Shown here piece by piece: positions 1 to 13,656 of a stretch of DNA of 64,000 bases; within the stretch, counting starts at the first letter, position 1, and each line of letters begins with the position of its first letter. The translations under genes and the position numbers were made by a program. The DNA is taken from assembly GCA_963971225.1 (NCBI GenBank), contig OZ020267.1:1984001-2048000 (forward strand), written 5' to 3'. This stretch comes from Melieria omissa (lineage: Eukaryota > Arthropoda > Insecta > Diptera > Ulidiidae). Below the pieces are notes generated by a model. That model ran no database searches, was not told the origin of the DNA, and saw nothing but the letters and a program-made list of their open reading frames with translations.

Positions 1-1712
1 GCGAATTTTACTTTTATTGATCAAAGAACCAAAACTCAAATGGCACTCACCTACACAGACAACGCACACATACACACTCATCACTTCTTGATACATAAAT
101 GAATGCTTGCGGCAGAGTCTGCGTAAAAGTCTAATTGAATCAAGCCACCAACTGTTTGCAATAAAAACTGTCCAACAGTCAACAAGTGCAGTCATTAAGC
201 GTCTAAATGTGCGCACATAGTCCGCTTTAATAAGATTCATGAACATGAACACGCAGCAAGAGAACATGAAAAGCGAGTGTTGCAAACAACGTAAATAATT
301 TCTGGCATTCTCAATAATAGACTGTCGCATGTGCCACTTGTTGTTTACTCATTCAGCGCCTTCAGCATCTGCGCTCCTTGCTCCGCCTCGTTGTGGCGAC
401 ACATGTGGCGTATAACTGATTGTGCCACATTAAAAGTTCTAATCTGCAATTTGCATTTTAAACACCACAAATGTTGTTTTTCTAATTTGCAACGGTGCGC
501 TGACGCGATAAAACGACCAACAGAGCCGTAAGCTGCTTAGTTAGCTGACTTTTGTGCGCTGTGCGACGTAATGACGCTGGCGTTCGGTGCATTGTAGCAG
601 CATTAATCAAATGAAAAGGCTGCTGCAGTGCTTGGCGCAGTCAGTGGCTGCATCGCTGACGTCGCTGTGCGAATAATAAAGATGGCGCGTGGCGCTGTCG
701 TTGCATGCGGAAACTCTAAACTAGTAGTTGGTTATTTATAACACACAGTGGAGAATAAGAATGGAGAGTGTTCGGAGTGGATTCGGAGAAGGCATTAGCA
801 TAGTTATAGGCGCCAAGAATTGAAGTATATTGAACAACGATTTTTTAAAATGATAATTACAAAACTGTTGCAAACTGTTGTAAATGAAAAGATATGTCAA
901 ATTTTCGTATAGGTATGACAGGTCGTTCTATAAATAATACGGCTTTCGATAAGGAAACTTGAAAAGCAAAAATTAATTTAATATTTTTTTTTTATTTCTT
1001 TAATGTAATTTTCATATTGTCACGAAATTCCTCAGTTCGTTATCGACGGTTCGTTTTGATTGTATTTGAAAATAAAACAACTTCAGTTATCCAGCGCAAC
1101 GTAGTCAAAACCAACAATCGCTTTATTTACAAATTTGCACTTGTTCTACTTTACACTACTACTATTGCATGTTTCCCCATTGCTTGCTCAACACCGACTC
1201 GACCCCTTGCGCTGCCACTGCTGCTTTTATACCACTTTTCTTATCGCGCCGAAGTTTCTTGCACTTCTAATTGGAAAGCGCTCGACCATTCTCGCACAGC
1301 CCATTTCTTCGAGAACCATCCTTGCCATATCGGACTATACCAAGCGAATTTATAACAGTTTTGCTGTACTTCACAGTGCATGCCTAAAAGTATGCTTGGA
1401 AAACATTCGTGCGGAGGAAAGCATTTCTGTACAGTGCGGCACAGAATTTCTCATCGTATCAATATTTATTTAGGAATTTTCACCTAATATCTTCAAATAT
1501 TATTTTTCTTTCATTGTGCTGGAGCTGTTTATGAATAAAACTTCCTGGAATAGTGTTTAAAATGTTTTTATTTGTTGTTCCAAAAATGAAGGACAGTTCA
1601 GTCAGATCCTGCAACAGATCTGTTGTGTGTGTTTAACATGAAACTGTTCAAAAGCAGTTTGGCAGCTCGACCTGAACAAACAATCGTTTACTTTGTTACC
1701 GAGGCATTTGGT
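1..1712. other. Non-coding DNA, nothing recognised
   Basis: Mixed-composition single-copy DNA. The overlapping frames at 1017-1473 have no domain, signal peptide or splice context I can defend. Confidence 0.6.
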
Positions 1713-1803
1713 TTAACCCTTTCAGTCACAATGTCCAATTTATTGGACTACAGCCCATACGATTCATACAGCGGGCTGTTATTTTCATGTCGGAAAGGGT
1801 TAA
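1713..1803. mobile_element. Very short TTAA-flanked palindromic element
   Basis: TTAACCCTTTC at 1713-1723 faces GAAAGGGTTAA at 1793-1803. Inside are further inverted pairs: TCCAATTTATTGGA, then CAGCCC (1751) with GGGCTG (1774-1779). At 91 bases it would be at the lower size limit for a piggyBac-like MITE. It could also be a solo hairpin derived from a longer one. Confidence 0.6.
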
Positions 1804-1825
1804 GTTAACACAGAACATCAGTCGT

Positions 1826-1930
1826 AGTAAATAAAATAATAAAAAATAATAAAAAAAAATAATAAAAAAAATAATAAAAAAAATAATAAAAGATATAATA
1901 AAAAAAATAAAAAAAATAATTTAAAAAAAA
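1826..1930. repeat. A-rich AATAAAAAA minisatellite
   Basis: Around ten imperfect units of AATAAAAAA/AATAATAAAA directly after the short TTAA element. Confidence 0.85.
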
Positions 1931-4844
1931 TATTCACCTCTTAAGAAACGGAAAATATGAGCGCTTCTGGTTCAAGTGACGAATCAGCAAACAAATTTTG
2001 AATGTTTTGTAGAGTTTTTGTTATTGTATCTGGTATGTTATATTAGAATCAAGAAAGAATATTCAAAATTTTTCAAGTAAATTCATTCTATCTTTAGCAA
2101 ATAATGAAATATTTGTAATAATGTTTAATTTTGGAAATAAGAAATTGGAACAAAAACAAAGGCAGTGCTTGAATTTTGCTGACCTGAAATAAACTTAAAC
2201 ATTTTTATTTCTGCGTTTCGAATTAATTTGAATTCTAGTTCAATGATTCCTTGAAAATTCAATATTTTGTCCCACTTCAAAATCACTTTCTCCGGCTGGT
2301 GCGCACGCGCTGTCACAACTGCGTGCAGTTTTTTGTAGGCCATCGCCATTAGTGCGTCTGTCTGCCGTTGCGTTACGCATCTGAACTGGTTCCGCTGCGT
2401 CTGTCGCGTTCGCAGTTGTTGTGTCTGCACTTTTTCACTTTCCATGTGTCGCACTTGACAAATGCCATCCGGCTGCTTGGCGCATCGATTGGAGAAATTA
2501 GTGCAAAGCGATGCCGGCCGAACCACTTTCGAGCATTTAACGATGTGGCTGGTAATTAGAAGCGGCGCTTCCTTATGCGATCAACACGGATTCCAGTTTA
2601 AAAAATGCACTAATGCGCAGAGGAAATTGATAAACTTTTAATATTGTAAATTTTTCATAACTGAACTGCAGGATGTTTTGCCCATTTGTGAGCAATAATT
2701 TGTTTATAATTTGTTTGCTTAATAGAATATGAAGTTTTTTCAGAAATTTCTATATTATTTATTTTTATATTATATGCCCTTCATGCATCTTGCAACTTGT
2801 ATTTTTATATCCCCTCTCCGATTTTAAATTTTCTTTATATAAATTCCGATTGCAGCCCGCAGCCATTCACGCTTCTCGCTGGCATTCGGCTTACACAAAG
2901 CATTGCAGCATTGAAAGCGGCATCGTAGTGGTGGGCTTGCTGTTTTACACCTTTAATTATATGTTGCGTTGAATGTGATTACACCCCCTCTTGCGTCCCG
3001 CTGTCCTCCACGGCGACAGTGAGTTATGTGCAGTTTTCGCAGCGTCGCGTTGTTGCGTTTGAAGTTCACGCGCAGCGACTTTGCCAGGATGCTTTGTGAT
3101 GTGTTTATTACGGCAGGAGAGGGCGTTGTTGTTGGCGCTGCCAGTGATGCCAGTGCTGCCTGCTTGTGCCGCTGTCAGTGGCCCATAAAGGCCATTCATC
3201 ATGGCGCATTGATAGAGTAACTTTGGTTTGCTTTATTTTGTGCAATAAAACGGCAAAAGTTCCAACAGGCGCAAAGGTATAAATTATGCTGTCGAGATGC
3301 GTTGTCATATATGTACGAATATCTGTACATATGTACACCTATTTTACGCTTTAATAAATGGGTTGGCTAGATTCAAAGTTGATGGACCATTTTATTTCTC
3401 AAGTCGTATGTGCGAAAAAGAAGAATAATTATTGAAATGCATTGCAAATTCTTGGAACTAGAAATATATTTAGTCTGGACTTGAATAGGGAATAAATCAT
3501 AGACATATTGTTACATAAATTGTGTTATAAATCTAGCAGATTGAAATTCATTGCACCAACCAAATGCTGCAACTCGGACCTGTGATTAGGTATTTTTCTG
3601 GCAACTGTAATTTGCAGTTGTTGCGTTGTTGCGGGCGGAATTTGCGTTCATTAAGCACTGAAAACTCTGCAGTGACTAACGAATTCTGTCTTCGACGTCC
3701 GAAACGCTGCGCTCTGTCAATTAATGAATGAACAGCTCGTGAGATTTTCGGCAATTACCCGAGCCGAATGAAAGAGAAATATGTTTGTTGAAAACAGTGC
3801 GCAATAAGTGTGCAATTAGAGTGGCCCAATGGGCTAAAGCACAAATGGCCAAATAAAACGCCAGTTAAGCGTGTTGAAAACGAAAGCCCCAACTCCAACG
3901 CTAATGCCCGATTTAAATTGTCTGCGCTGGCATTTGGCAACAATTTGTCAGCCGCACACAGTCGAACGATTAACTGCAAAGGGAAACTGGAGCAACGCGC
4001 TGCAGTCGGCCAACGTCGCTGTTGCACCCGCAAAATTTCGCGCCAAGCAATGTCGCGTGGCGAAAGCACCGCACGGGCGCCGTGTAGGGTGACCAACGGC
4101 ACTGTGCGCGCATTTGACATGTCAAATGGCATGTGTAGCGTCATGTCAGTGCAATTGCGCGAGCATTGCACAATGAAATCGAAAGTGCTGTTTGCGGCGC
4201 TGCAGCGCCGAACGTGTCGCGGCGATTGGATGTCAGCGGTAATTACTCACAAGCGCAGTCGCTGACACAAGTGCACTGACATGTGCCGGCATACACCGAC
4301 GCACACATGTACACAAATTAACCAACGTGCGACTGCAGTCGACTGCAGCCAACAGCAAGGAAGCCAAATCGATTGATTTCAACTTGAATGTGGCAATTTT
4401 TTTAACTTGGTTTGTTGTTGTTACTGTTGTTGTTTAACGTGTCATTGTCTCTGTGGCGGTTGTTATTCAATCAATGATTTCACATAAGAGTTGTTGAAAC
4501 ACTTTGAAGTATTTGCGAGCGATTTAAGTGCAGTTGACCGGCAGCGCGTAGGTGTAAGTGCACTCGGTGACTGGAACGTGGCCGTGCAGGTGATTCATTT
4601 GGTGCGCCTAATGTGTGCCAAGTCAAGTCAATAGCATTGGCTATGTTGTGCATTTCCGACTTTGCAACGATTCTGCAGTGAAATCGGTGAAAATGTAAAT
4701 ATTTGGGTACATAGAAAAAAATTTTTATTTATGCTCGTATCTACAAAGCACTCAGAGAATGAATTTTCTAAATTTTTATGTTTATAAGAAATTATTTAAA
4801 CAAACGTCTTGATGCAAGAAACAACGAACATCTTAGTTTCGAAG
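1931..4844. other. Non-coding DNA, nothing recognised
   Basis: AT-rich stretches alternate with more GC-balanced blocks (2280-2580, 2960-3200, 3810-4270). Open frames exist on both strands of the GC-balanced blocks at once, typical of chance openness at higher GC. Confidence 0.6.
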
Positions 4845-5479
4845 AAGACTTCGAACACAAATTTACCCGACTCCAGTATTTGAAATGCATAAACAATAGA
4901 TTCAGAACACGAACTTCCTCTATGAATAACTACACGAACTTTCTGGACGCTAATATGTGATTTTGTGTAAACAAAAGACTTAAAGCACGAACTTTGTTGA
5001 ACTATATGGTTTTGTATAAACAACAGACTTAAGACACGAACTCGGAACAAAATGAAAAGTTTTTCGAAAGACTTAGAACACAAACTTTCATGATCCTACT
5101 CAGGTTCACAGAAATAAAAGACTTAAGACACAAACTTAGAATATTCATACAAGTAATATTAAAAGACTTAAAACACGAACTTGGAACAAAACTTAAAACA
5201 CAAACTTTCATGTTCCTATTATTCGGGTTCCTAGATATAAAAGTCTCAAGACACAAACTTTTTCTTTACTTTACAAACTTTTTTTCATAAATGTAATATT
5301 AAAAAACTAAGAACACGAACTTCTCAAACGCCAAAATTGCGACCTGTACTAACCAAAGACTTAGCACACGAACTTGATTTATCTCCGCTCAGGGCTCACA
5401 TTCAGCAAAGACTTAGAACATGAACTTTTGCCTCATAAATGTTTGTCCCCGTATTATCAAAAGACTTAGGACACAAACT
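4845..5479. repeat. Array of about 14 copies of a 22-base core at about 50-base spacing
   Basis: The core is close to AAAGACTTARRACACRAACT. Copies start near 4845, 4896, 4926, 4974, 5021, 5066, 5116, 5161, 5188, 5239, 5301, 5353, 5405 and 5458, so steps are usually 45-60 bases (27-30 for two half-steps). The cores are well kept while the DNA between them is mostly dissimilar, though several intervals share TTCATGTTCCTA-like or TATAAA strings. All copies point the same way. The weak frames across it show no constraint. It looks like an old minisatellite whose core has been retained. Confidence 0.85.
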
Positions 5480-8400
5480 GCCTTATTCTGTTCGTGTGCA
5501 CATTAACGCAAATCTTTAAACTTCAGTTTTTGTGCTCCCATTAACATAGTACTGTACACTCGTCTGTATAACTGTTCAACGAAAATGTATAAATCAAAAT
5601 TAAAAAAAATTACAGCAAATATACCACAAATTGTTCGTTAAAGCTGTTTCTTATAATTGCGTTTGCATTACAATAAAAATATCTCATATATGAACATTTC
5701 GCAATCAGCACTTAGCCGTTATCATGTGCGGCATCGCGTGCCGCACCGCTATCAGCCAACGAATCTGCTTATTTATGCACGCCCCTGCTTCCTGCTATGC
5801 CTTGCTGGCAGCTCACATGGCGTTAGCCGGCTCGAGTTGCAGCTAACTGCCAACCGATTGCGACACACTTTGCGCAGTTGTTGCGAATTTGAAAATATTT
5901 GGCAATCATGCTCGACGACCGCGTACTCGCGCCTGCAACCTGCCGTCGCCGTCGTCGCACAAAGTGTTCACCCATGCTGCGTCGTCACCCAAAAATTTCA
6001 TTGCATTTATCTACGTTCGAGCGTTGAGGTTTTGTTTATTTCGAGTCGCTGGCGTCGAGCTGTTGGCGCACGCCTCTTTCTGCGTGTTAATTAAAAGCTT
6101 GTAACTGCGGAATGTTGTCGCCGCCGGGGGTGTCAAAGTTGGTTAAACGATTTTGCATTTATTTTTGGAAAGATTAATGAATGTGTCGGAGTTGTAAGCA
6201 GTTTGTTAAAGACATCGTAATGGTTGTCAATCGACAATTGGCCGATGTCATACAACAAAAGTGTGGGTTTTCAGCTGCATAACATGTAAGACCGTCTTTA
6301 AGGTGTCACAACTTGGGACTAATAGTCGCTTAGTTATGTTAGAGGAAATAATAGAGGAACCATTTTGAAAACATTTTCATTGTAAAGTTTTAATTCAAGG
6401 ATTCAAATAAAGTGCTCCTTCGCATTTTCCTTAACAGCATTTAATTTTATCTGGCAAACACTAAAGTCATCAAATTATTCTCCGAAACGACCCAACAATT
6501 TTCTAGTTAAAGCAATCAGCCCCATCCCCCACGCGTTTGCCACCGAGTCGGCAGCGCCGTACCCTCCACAGATAATTGTCTCCCTGGCGAGCTCCATCAG
6601 GAACGTTTGCCAGCTATTTGTTGGGTTAAAAATGACTTGGAACACGACTTTGGCGCATGCAGTACACACATTATTGCAGGCAGGCAGCGGCGATATTCTG
6701 TTCAATTAATTTTCAATTTGCTTTAACTGATCGCAGCCGAAGATGCGCGCCAGCCCTGCCGATATTTAATCTTGTGGCCAAAGTGGCTGATAGCATCGGC
6801 CACACTGAAATATTCATATTACGCCGACGGAACGCAGCAACGCAATTTGCAACTACAACAATGACAGCGTGCGCAGGGCTGCTGCGCATGAAGCATGGCC
6901 GAGGCATGTTCGCATATAATTGAAAAATATTCGAAACGACTTGGGAAATTCAATTAAAGCGGCGTTAGTTGGGGCTAATCAAATGATGGCTTCGAGTAAG
7001 GAATCTATTAATATTGAATCGATTGGTGTGATTGCATAAATTCCATTAGAAATTTAATAAATCTTACATATAAAAATTTATCTATAGAAGCAGTGAACCC
7101 ATTTAAACAATAAAATTTTCAGCATTCCTCAACTGTTGATGAGCTGTCTCACACAATGCAACAAAGTACACACGTGTAACACTTAGCTGCCAATTTGCGG
7201 CCAACAACTTCATTATCTGTCGCTGAGGAAGCAACGCTGAATTGGGAACGGCAGCAGCGCATTTGCATTGTGCGAAAGTAGTTTTCGATAGCCGGAAAGC
7301 AGCGCAACGGCCAACCAAACATTTGACTCGCCGTTTGAGTGTCGTGTGAATGGCGACGTGTAATTAAACACTTAATCAAAATTGCTGCTTTTCGGAGCTC
7401 AAACACCAAAGCAAACTGACCACAACCACAACTGCAGTGACTCGACTACAATGTAATTGTTTGCTTTGATGGGCGCACAGAAGTTGAGCAGCCACTGCCA
7501 AATTGTGTCGAGAGGTGTGTTTGCGTTGTCAGTCACTTTGCACACAACAAAGCAACAACAGCCACTAAATGCTTTGCACTTTACTGAAAGCACAGAAAAC
7601 CCGCAGCGAATTGCTGCCGCAAAATTACTCAAATGTCGGGAGACGTATTGACGTCGTTTTTCAAGGTTAAATTTGAAAGGCTGCAGCCACTAAATGTGTT
7701 CTTGTTGTGGGCACATTTCATGTGGCACAGCTTTAACAAGAAAGAAAAATTCCAACTAATATGAAATATTTGCCAAAGAATCAGTTTGCTGGGCTATGAA
7801 AAGTCCCTGAGTGGCAGTGAAGGTGTTTGTGTCTGTGAGAGTTTCGTGTGTAATTAAGTTGGCTTTGAAAATAAGCAAATTGTACGCACACAATTTGTGA
7901 AAGACAAGAACGAGTATTCGGTGTTTGTGCTTCAGTGGTTGAAGGTAACAACTGGAGTTTATAGACCCACATGGCAGCAGCAGTTTAGGTTAGGTTTGGC
8001 TGGAAAGGGTGTGTGCAATGCTAGTCACATTTCAATTCGGAGGCCATTACGCCCCATTCGAGTTGGTTCATGTTTTGGTTGGCGCTTTGTTTTGCACTCA
8101 AGGATTCGACTAGTTCAGTTTTTTTGATGAAGCCGAGTAGCTTTGCAGGCTTTGTGCTTGACAAGACCTATAAGAACCTTGACTTGGTTGAAAGGAATCC
8201 TCGTTCTTGGAGGCCTGAGAAGTGGCATAGGTAGTTCTTTCTTGACCTTGCTTCCTAATTATCTCGAGGGACAACAGTAGTTAATGGTCTCTTAAACCAA
8301 AGAGTGAAGTAACAACTGTGAGCGTTTGGACGTTTAAACGTTCTCCTTTGAACGTTTGGGCACAGCGAGCGACACTTATCGCATCTTCAATAGGAAATGA

Positions 8401-10788
8401 TCACGAAACTTTTTATTTTAAAGTTCTGCTGCAACGTACGACTTAAAAAATTTCATTGAACAGAAAGGAGTTGTGGTTTTTTTCTTCATAAAAGCTGTTT
8501 ACTCATGTTTGATTCCCCAGCTGTTGTTTTTTTTTAATTAAAATATAAATACGTGGAGAGCTATTTTTCCTCTAAAAAGTTGTAAAAAAGTTTGAAGTTA
8601 ATTGCCCATTAGATCAATGTGTTAAAAAAACTAAAAAATACAACTGAAATTACCATTTATTTCGAGTAATCTTAATTTTTTATTTATTTGTTAATTTTTT
8701 TTTTATAATTTTTTATTTTCAAAAGGCTAAACTCCTTTATGTTTTTTTCATAGTTTCTCTATGATCAAAGTGACTTTTGACTATGACTGAAAGTTTCCTT
8801 TAACAAAATTCGATTGTTATTCAGATCACTCAAGATTGAAATCTTCAGCCGCCAGATGCCTCACCCTGTATGAAAAACTGCTTTTCTTCACCCAGAACGC
8901 CGCCGGACATTGATTTTCCAACCATTCAACGTCCGACAACTGGGCTCCTCCCGCATTATGCGGACACATCGTGCTCCAAATTGTTTTTCCATGTTCAAGC
9001 GCGCAACATTGCAACAAAAAACAGCAACAAACAGCAAACATTAATTACCACCCATCAACATTTTTACAATGGATATCAAAAGCTGCAGAATGGTGCATCT
9101 TTCACTGAAAGTTGAAATGTTAATTGCCGCCGGCGCCGGGCACAACTGAGCTCTTTCACTTTGCCGCGCAGCAAATGAGTGTTGAATAAGCGCTTTTGTT
9201 GTTGTTGTTGCGGCCGTGCTGATTGTTAAGTGCCCTCACATATTGTTGTGCAATAGTTCGCCCCTTCTTCGACCTCGCTGCGCCGTGGCGCTGCATTGAG
9301 TCGTGTTGGCAGTTATGAGCGGAGCTGCGCTGATTCGTGATTGATGGGTGCAGTTGCAATGTCGGAAGTGAAATGCGCCGACTGATATCATTTCAGTGTA
9401 ATTGTAGCTCTAACGCTGAGCGCAACTTTTCAAAGTGGCCAACAAGAATTCGCTGCCAGAATCTATTAAGCCGCAAGAGAAACCACAATCGCTGCCGATG
9501 CAAAAAAAACAATAAACCTATTAATTTTCTACAGCTTTTCATCGCTCCAGCTCGAACATGCTTCGCATTCAGCTGTCACCGCACGACATTGCAAATATTT
9601 ACTGCCAGCAGCGCAAAGGCTGACAGCTTGAGGCATAAAACCCTACTTAAGTCGGACCCTAAGTCAGACGTAAGTAAACTTTTCTCTTGTAAATAGTTCA
9701 ACCTTTGTTGATGCTGCGCGACCGCAACTGCGACCGCGACTGCGACTGCGACTGCGGCATGGAAATAATTCCGACAACGAGTCTTTTATGTGAATTGTTG
9801 CAGTTTCAAGGACAGCGTTGATCAGCCTCGGCAGCTGTCGGGCTTTCAAGTGTCGCTTTTTCTTCGCTTACTACGCGCAAACAATTAAAATCGTGTCTCG
9901 AACACTGACGGACTGACTGGCGCAATTGTTGCGCTCCACACATACGTAAATTATAACCGCTGCCATATTCGCTGATTGTCGGCGACGCGAGTCGAGTTGC
10001 TGGAAATGGAGAATGAAAAGTACACACCGTGCTTTGCTTAATAGACTTGTGAGCGCGAGTTGCTGCAATCGCCTCGAAAGGGACGTCGTGAACGCAATTT
10101 GTTTGAACTGCAGTTAAATAGTAAATAAATTAGACTAAAAGACTTGAAAAAAATTCAGTGCAATTATTGTTCCATATAGATATTGTTGAATATTTATTGT
10201 TATTGGTCGGAAATAATTGTTAATTCATAGACCTAATAAATAAATAAATACAAATAAAATAAAAAATATAGAGCACAAAAGGAACCAGCAACAGATGGTT
10301 GAAGAAATCGCCATTTGCACATCAAATAAGGTCAAATAATTAAGATCCCACTTGACCTGAGATTTCGGGCTTAAGTGTGTGTTCCACTTGAAAACAATTG
10401 ATGTAAGTGTTCAACTTACATTGCAGAAATAGTTTGAAAACCCTTTAATGGTTGAAGAGTGTAATCGACATTGGATTGGTTCACAAAAATTGTTCATAAT
10501 TTGAATGCTTTATTTAACTTATAAACGTTCTTCCTCGTTGTGTGTCTTTGCACAAAGAGAATATCTTTCCAAACTTTTGGTTCAAACTATTTCGATTTTT
10601 GATGAAGCTTTGTACTACAGATCCGAAAAACTAACTTCTTTCAATAAGAGTTTTGATCCCATGTTTGTAGTTGCGACATTCTCTTCGGTCATCACAATGG
10701 GCCTCAAAGCAATCGATCTAGAACAATCGGTGTGAAACAGCAGAGGGGACTCCTGAGCACATAATGCGATACGATGTGGTATGTTGCA
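5480..10788. other. Non-coding DNA with a short CTGCGA tract
   Basis: Single-copy-looking DNA with homeodomain-type ATTA/TTAATT strings. A GTTGTTGTT run lies near 9195-9210 and a degenerate CTGCGA hexamer tract at 9719-9757. 8400-8760 is strongly AT-rich. No gene supported. Confidence 0.6.
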
Positions 10789-10973
10789 GTAGGAGAAGGA
10801 GGAGAAGGAGGAGAAGGAGGAGAAGGAGGAGAAGGAGGAGAAGAAGGAGTAGGAGAAAGAGGAGAAGGAGGAGGTGGAGAAGAGGGATGGGGTGGAGAAG
10901 GAGGAGGATGAGAGGGAGGAGGAGGAGAAGGGGAGGAGGAGAAGGAGAAGGAGGAGGATGGGAAGGAGGATAA
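10789..10973. repeat. GGA/GAA polypurine tract
   Basis: About 185 bases of purine on the plus strand, starting as GGAGAA hexamers and becoming a mix of GGA, GAA, GGT and GGG triplets. The open frames here (arginine-rich one way, serine/proline-rich the other) follow from composition. Confidence 0.92.
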
Positions 10974-13656
10974 GGAGCACTGGCTTGCAGAGAAGAATAT
11001 CAAAGACCTCAACTCCCGTGAGTTACCAAGCTTAATTTGTTCGGTGGGATTAGGGGATGTTTTCTAAAACTTATAGGGGACACAATAGATCCTCTCTGGT
11101 CTCAATGCAACTACACCCTTTTGAAATCTATCTATCCATGGGCCTTAAAGCCTCCAAGGGTACTAGTCGAGCTATCGGTAAGGTGTCTGTGAAACCTTAC
11201 TTAACCTTAAAGTTGCGTATTGGACCTTCTTGGATGATCAAAGAGTGGCATCTAAATTATGAACGTCTTTGACAGATATCACTGAACCAACTGCACCATT
11301 TTACGAACTCCAGAGTTTACTGCCCAATAAGGCTCAGAAAATCTTTTCTTCTTTTGTCTACTTTCATATAAAACGGCAGATATGAAATTAATTATAAAGT
11401 TCTATCTGTTGCAATCACTCATAACTACGCGTCTTCAAGGCATTTCAATGTCTTGTTTGGTTGAATCGTTGACCATTGATTTCAGTGTAGTGCAGTGATG
11501 GCAACTCTGCTACTCGCGAGCAGCAAAATTGTCATTACTGCTGTTGTGTAATTGCTCTCAACTACTTTGAACTTTATTGATGTTAGAACATTCAGCTAAG
11601 CTTAGTTTTAATTTTAATTGTATATTGTAAACTAAATGAACAATAATTTAAAAAATAAAAATAATTCTGTACAAGAGAAAAGATTTCAAGCAAACTTGTC
11701 TAATTTGTGCAATTTTATGATTCTTAGTCATGTCGACTCTGGAAGCTCGAAGATGCTGTTTTTTATGTTTAATTGGTAACATCCCAATTTCCCAAAGTGG
11801 CATTGGAGTCTTTTTCTCTCAAATCCATTAATTCAGCTCGTAATTCACGGTATTTAAATTCACCGCCAGGCCTCTCAAGTCTTACACGCTATTCTTCTTC
11901 TTTCTCCTCATCTATCCTCACACTTTGCGCAATTTCTGCTCTTCTTGCTGGTCGACTTTCTTTGCCGCTTTGCCTTTGCACAGTTTCTGTTATTCTGCTT
12001 CTGCACTCGCTTCGTTTTGTTTTCGGCCTTCCACACTTAACCGCAAACGTGTTGAGTGAGGTTAGGGCACCGTTCGACGCCGGTAGACGCAGCACTGCAG
12101 CAGCTTCCCGTTGTGGCCGCCGCTGCAGCTTCCTGTGCCGCCGCAGCATGACTTGGCTGCTGCGATTCAAGTGTATTCCGGTGTTTGTTGCTTTCGGCTG
12201 TGAGAACTCGCAGCATTTACAGTTCGCTGCAAGTGAGAGGTGTGATTTAATTGATTAAATGCTTCGCGCATGCGCAGCGCGGCACAGGTGACGAGTGTCG
12301 ACTCTGGTCCTCGCTTGCGGTTTCGTGCGATGCGCTCAATTTTTCGCGCAAAGTTCGAACGTGACACCTGAGCGAAGCATTTCACTCGTCGTGTGTGTTG
12401 CAGCGATTAAATTACAATTTAGCGAAATGTGTTCGCCGCGCCGAGCTGATCTTTAGCGCTTCGCACTCGCAATGTCGTCGATGGCAGTGTGACTGGCAGC
12501 CCTGCACCGCGACCGGTGATTAATGATTTTTCACTTGCCGCAAAAACCCCACAAATTCCTTGGCGCGCAGTAATTAAAAGTGCATTTTCGTTTGGACACC
12601 TGGCGGCCGGCGCAGGGAAAGTGCAATTTAATTGATTGGCCTTTGTCTGATTGCCACATTTTTCTTGTTGTGTGCATTCCTGCGCGCGAATGCATCGATT
12701 TGGCACTGCGGCTTAACGGCTTCTTCGCGTCTAGCAGCTGCTGCCGGTTGCCACCAGTCGCCACTTACAATTTCCGCTTAAAATGAATTGCAATAATAAT
12801 TTATATGGCTCGAGCTGTCGCTTGGGCCGCCACCGCCGCCGCAGCAGCCACAGCCGCGTCGACTCTAATCAACAAGTGTTGGCGCAGGCGCAAAGTGATG
12901 ACTTCATTCCAGGAAGTCTAACAGCCGTGAAGCAGAAGAAGCAGTCGATGGATTGCGCACACATTTGCGCCGCTCGGCCGTCGCTTCCTTCGCATATGAA
13001 AATATTAATTTAAATGCAAACCGTAGGCTGACCGAAAACGCGCAGCTGCCGCTCTGTCTCGGCCGCTCTGGCATTTGCGAATTGGGCTGGGCTCGCATCT
13101 TGCATTGCCTCGGTTTAGTTGGTTCGGTTTTCGCGCTGTTAGCGACTGTTATCCGCTCGCTTTGCTGCATCCCGTTACATTGTGATTGTACTTTGTGCGC
13201 GTTATTCTCGCTCTGCTTCTTCTTGCACCTTCTGGTCGGTGCTTAGCCGAAGCAACTGGCCGCTTGCAGTCGATTTGCGAACACAAGTGCGCCTGATGCC
13301 TGAATAAGCATTGCTCTTGTTGTTGTTGTTGTTGTTTCTATTCCTGTTGTTACTTATTTGTTGTTGTAGTGGAATATGGCAGTCATAGGGCGCTCGTTGA
13401 GAATTTTGATCCAGATACATTTCCATCCATTTCAGGATAATTCCAGCAGGTTGGTTTGACAGATCTAGAATTATTACAGGAATTATTCTTTTTTTATAAT
13501 TTTTTGAATAATAATTTATTCACAAACAATTTTTGTTTTTATAATTTTGCAATTTATTTACAAATGAGAGAAACAATTTTTGGTTTGAAATATGTTTTTC
13601 ATTCAGAATAAAGAAATAAGTCAAATTAGTTTTATCAGTTCATAGTTCATTAGTTC
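10974..13656. other. Non-coding DNA, nothing recognised
   Basis: Includes a GTT run at 13317-13336 and a GC-balanced block (11880-13250) open on both strands by chance. No motif or splice structure recognised. Confidence 0.58.

Noticed and set aside
4845..5479. CRISPR-like array of repeats and spacers
   Set aside because: The DNA is animal nuclear, the repeats diverge along the array, spacer lengths vary from about 5 to 40 bases and some spacers resemble each other; there are no cas genes.
10615..11012. Serine-rich and proline-rich minus-strand frames and an arginine-rich plus-strand frame
   Set aside because: All are phase readings of the GGA/GAA tract.
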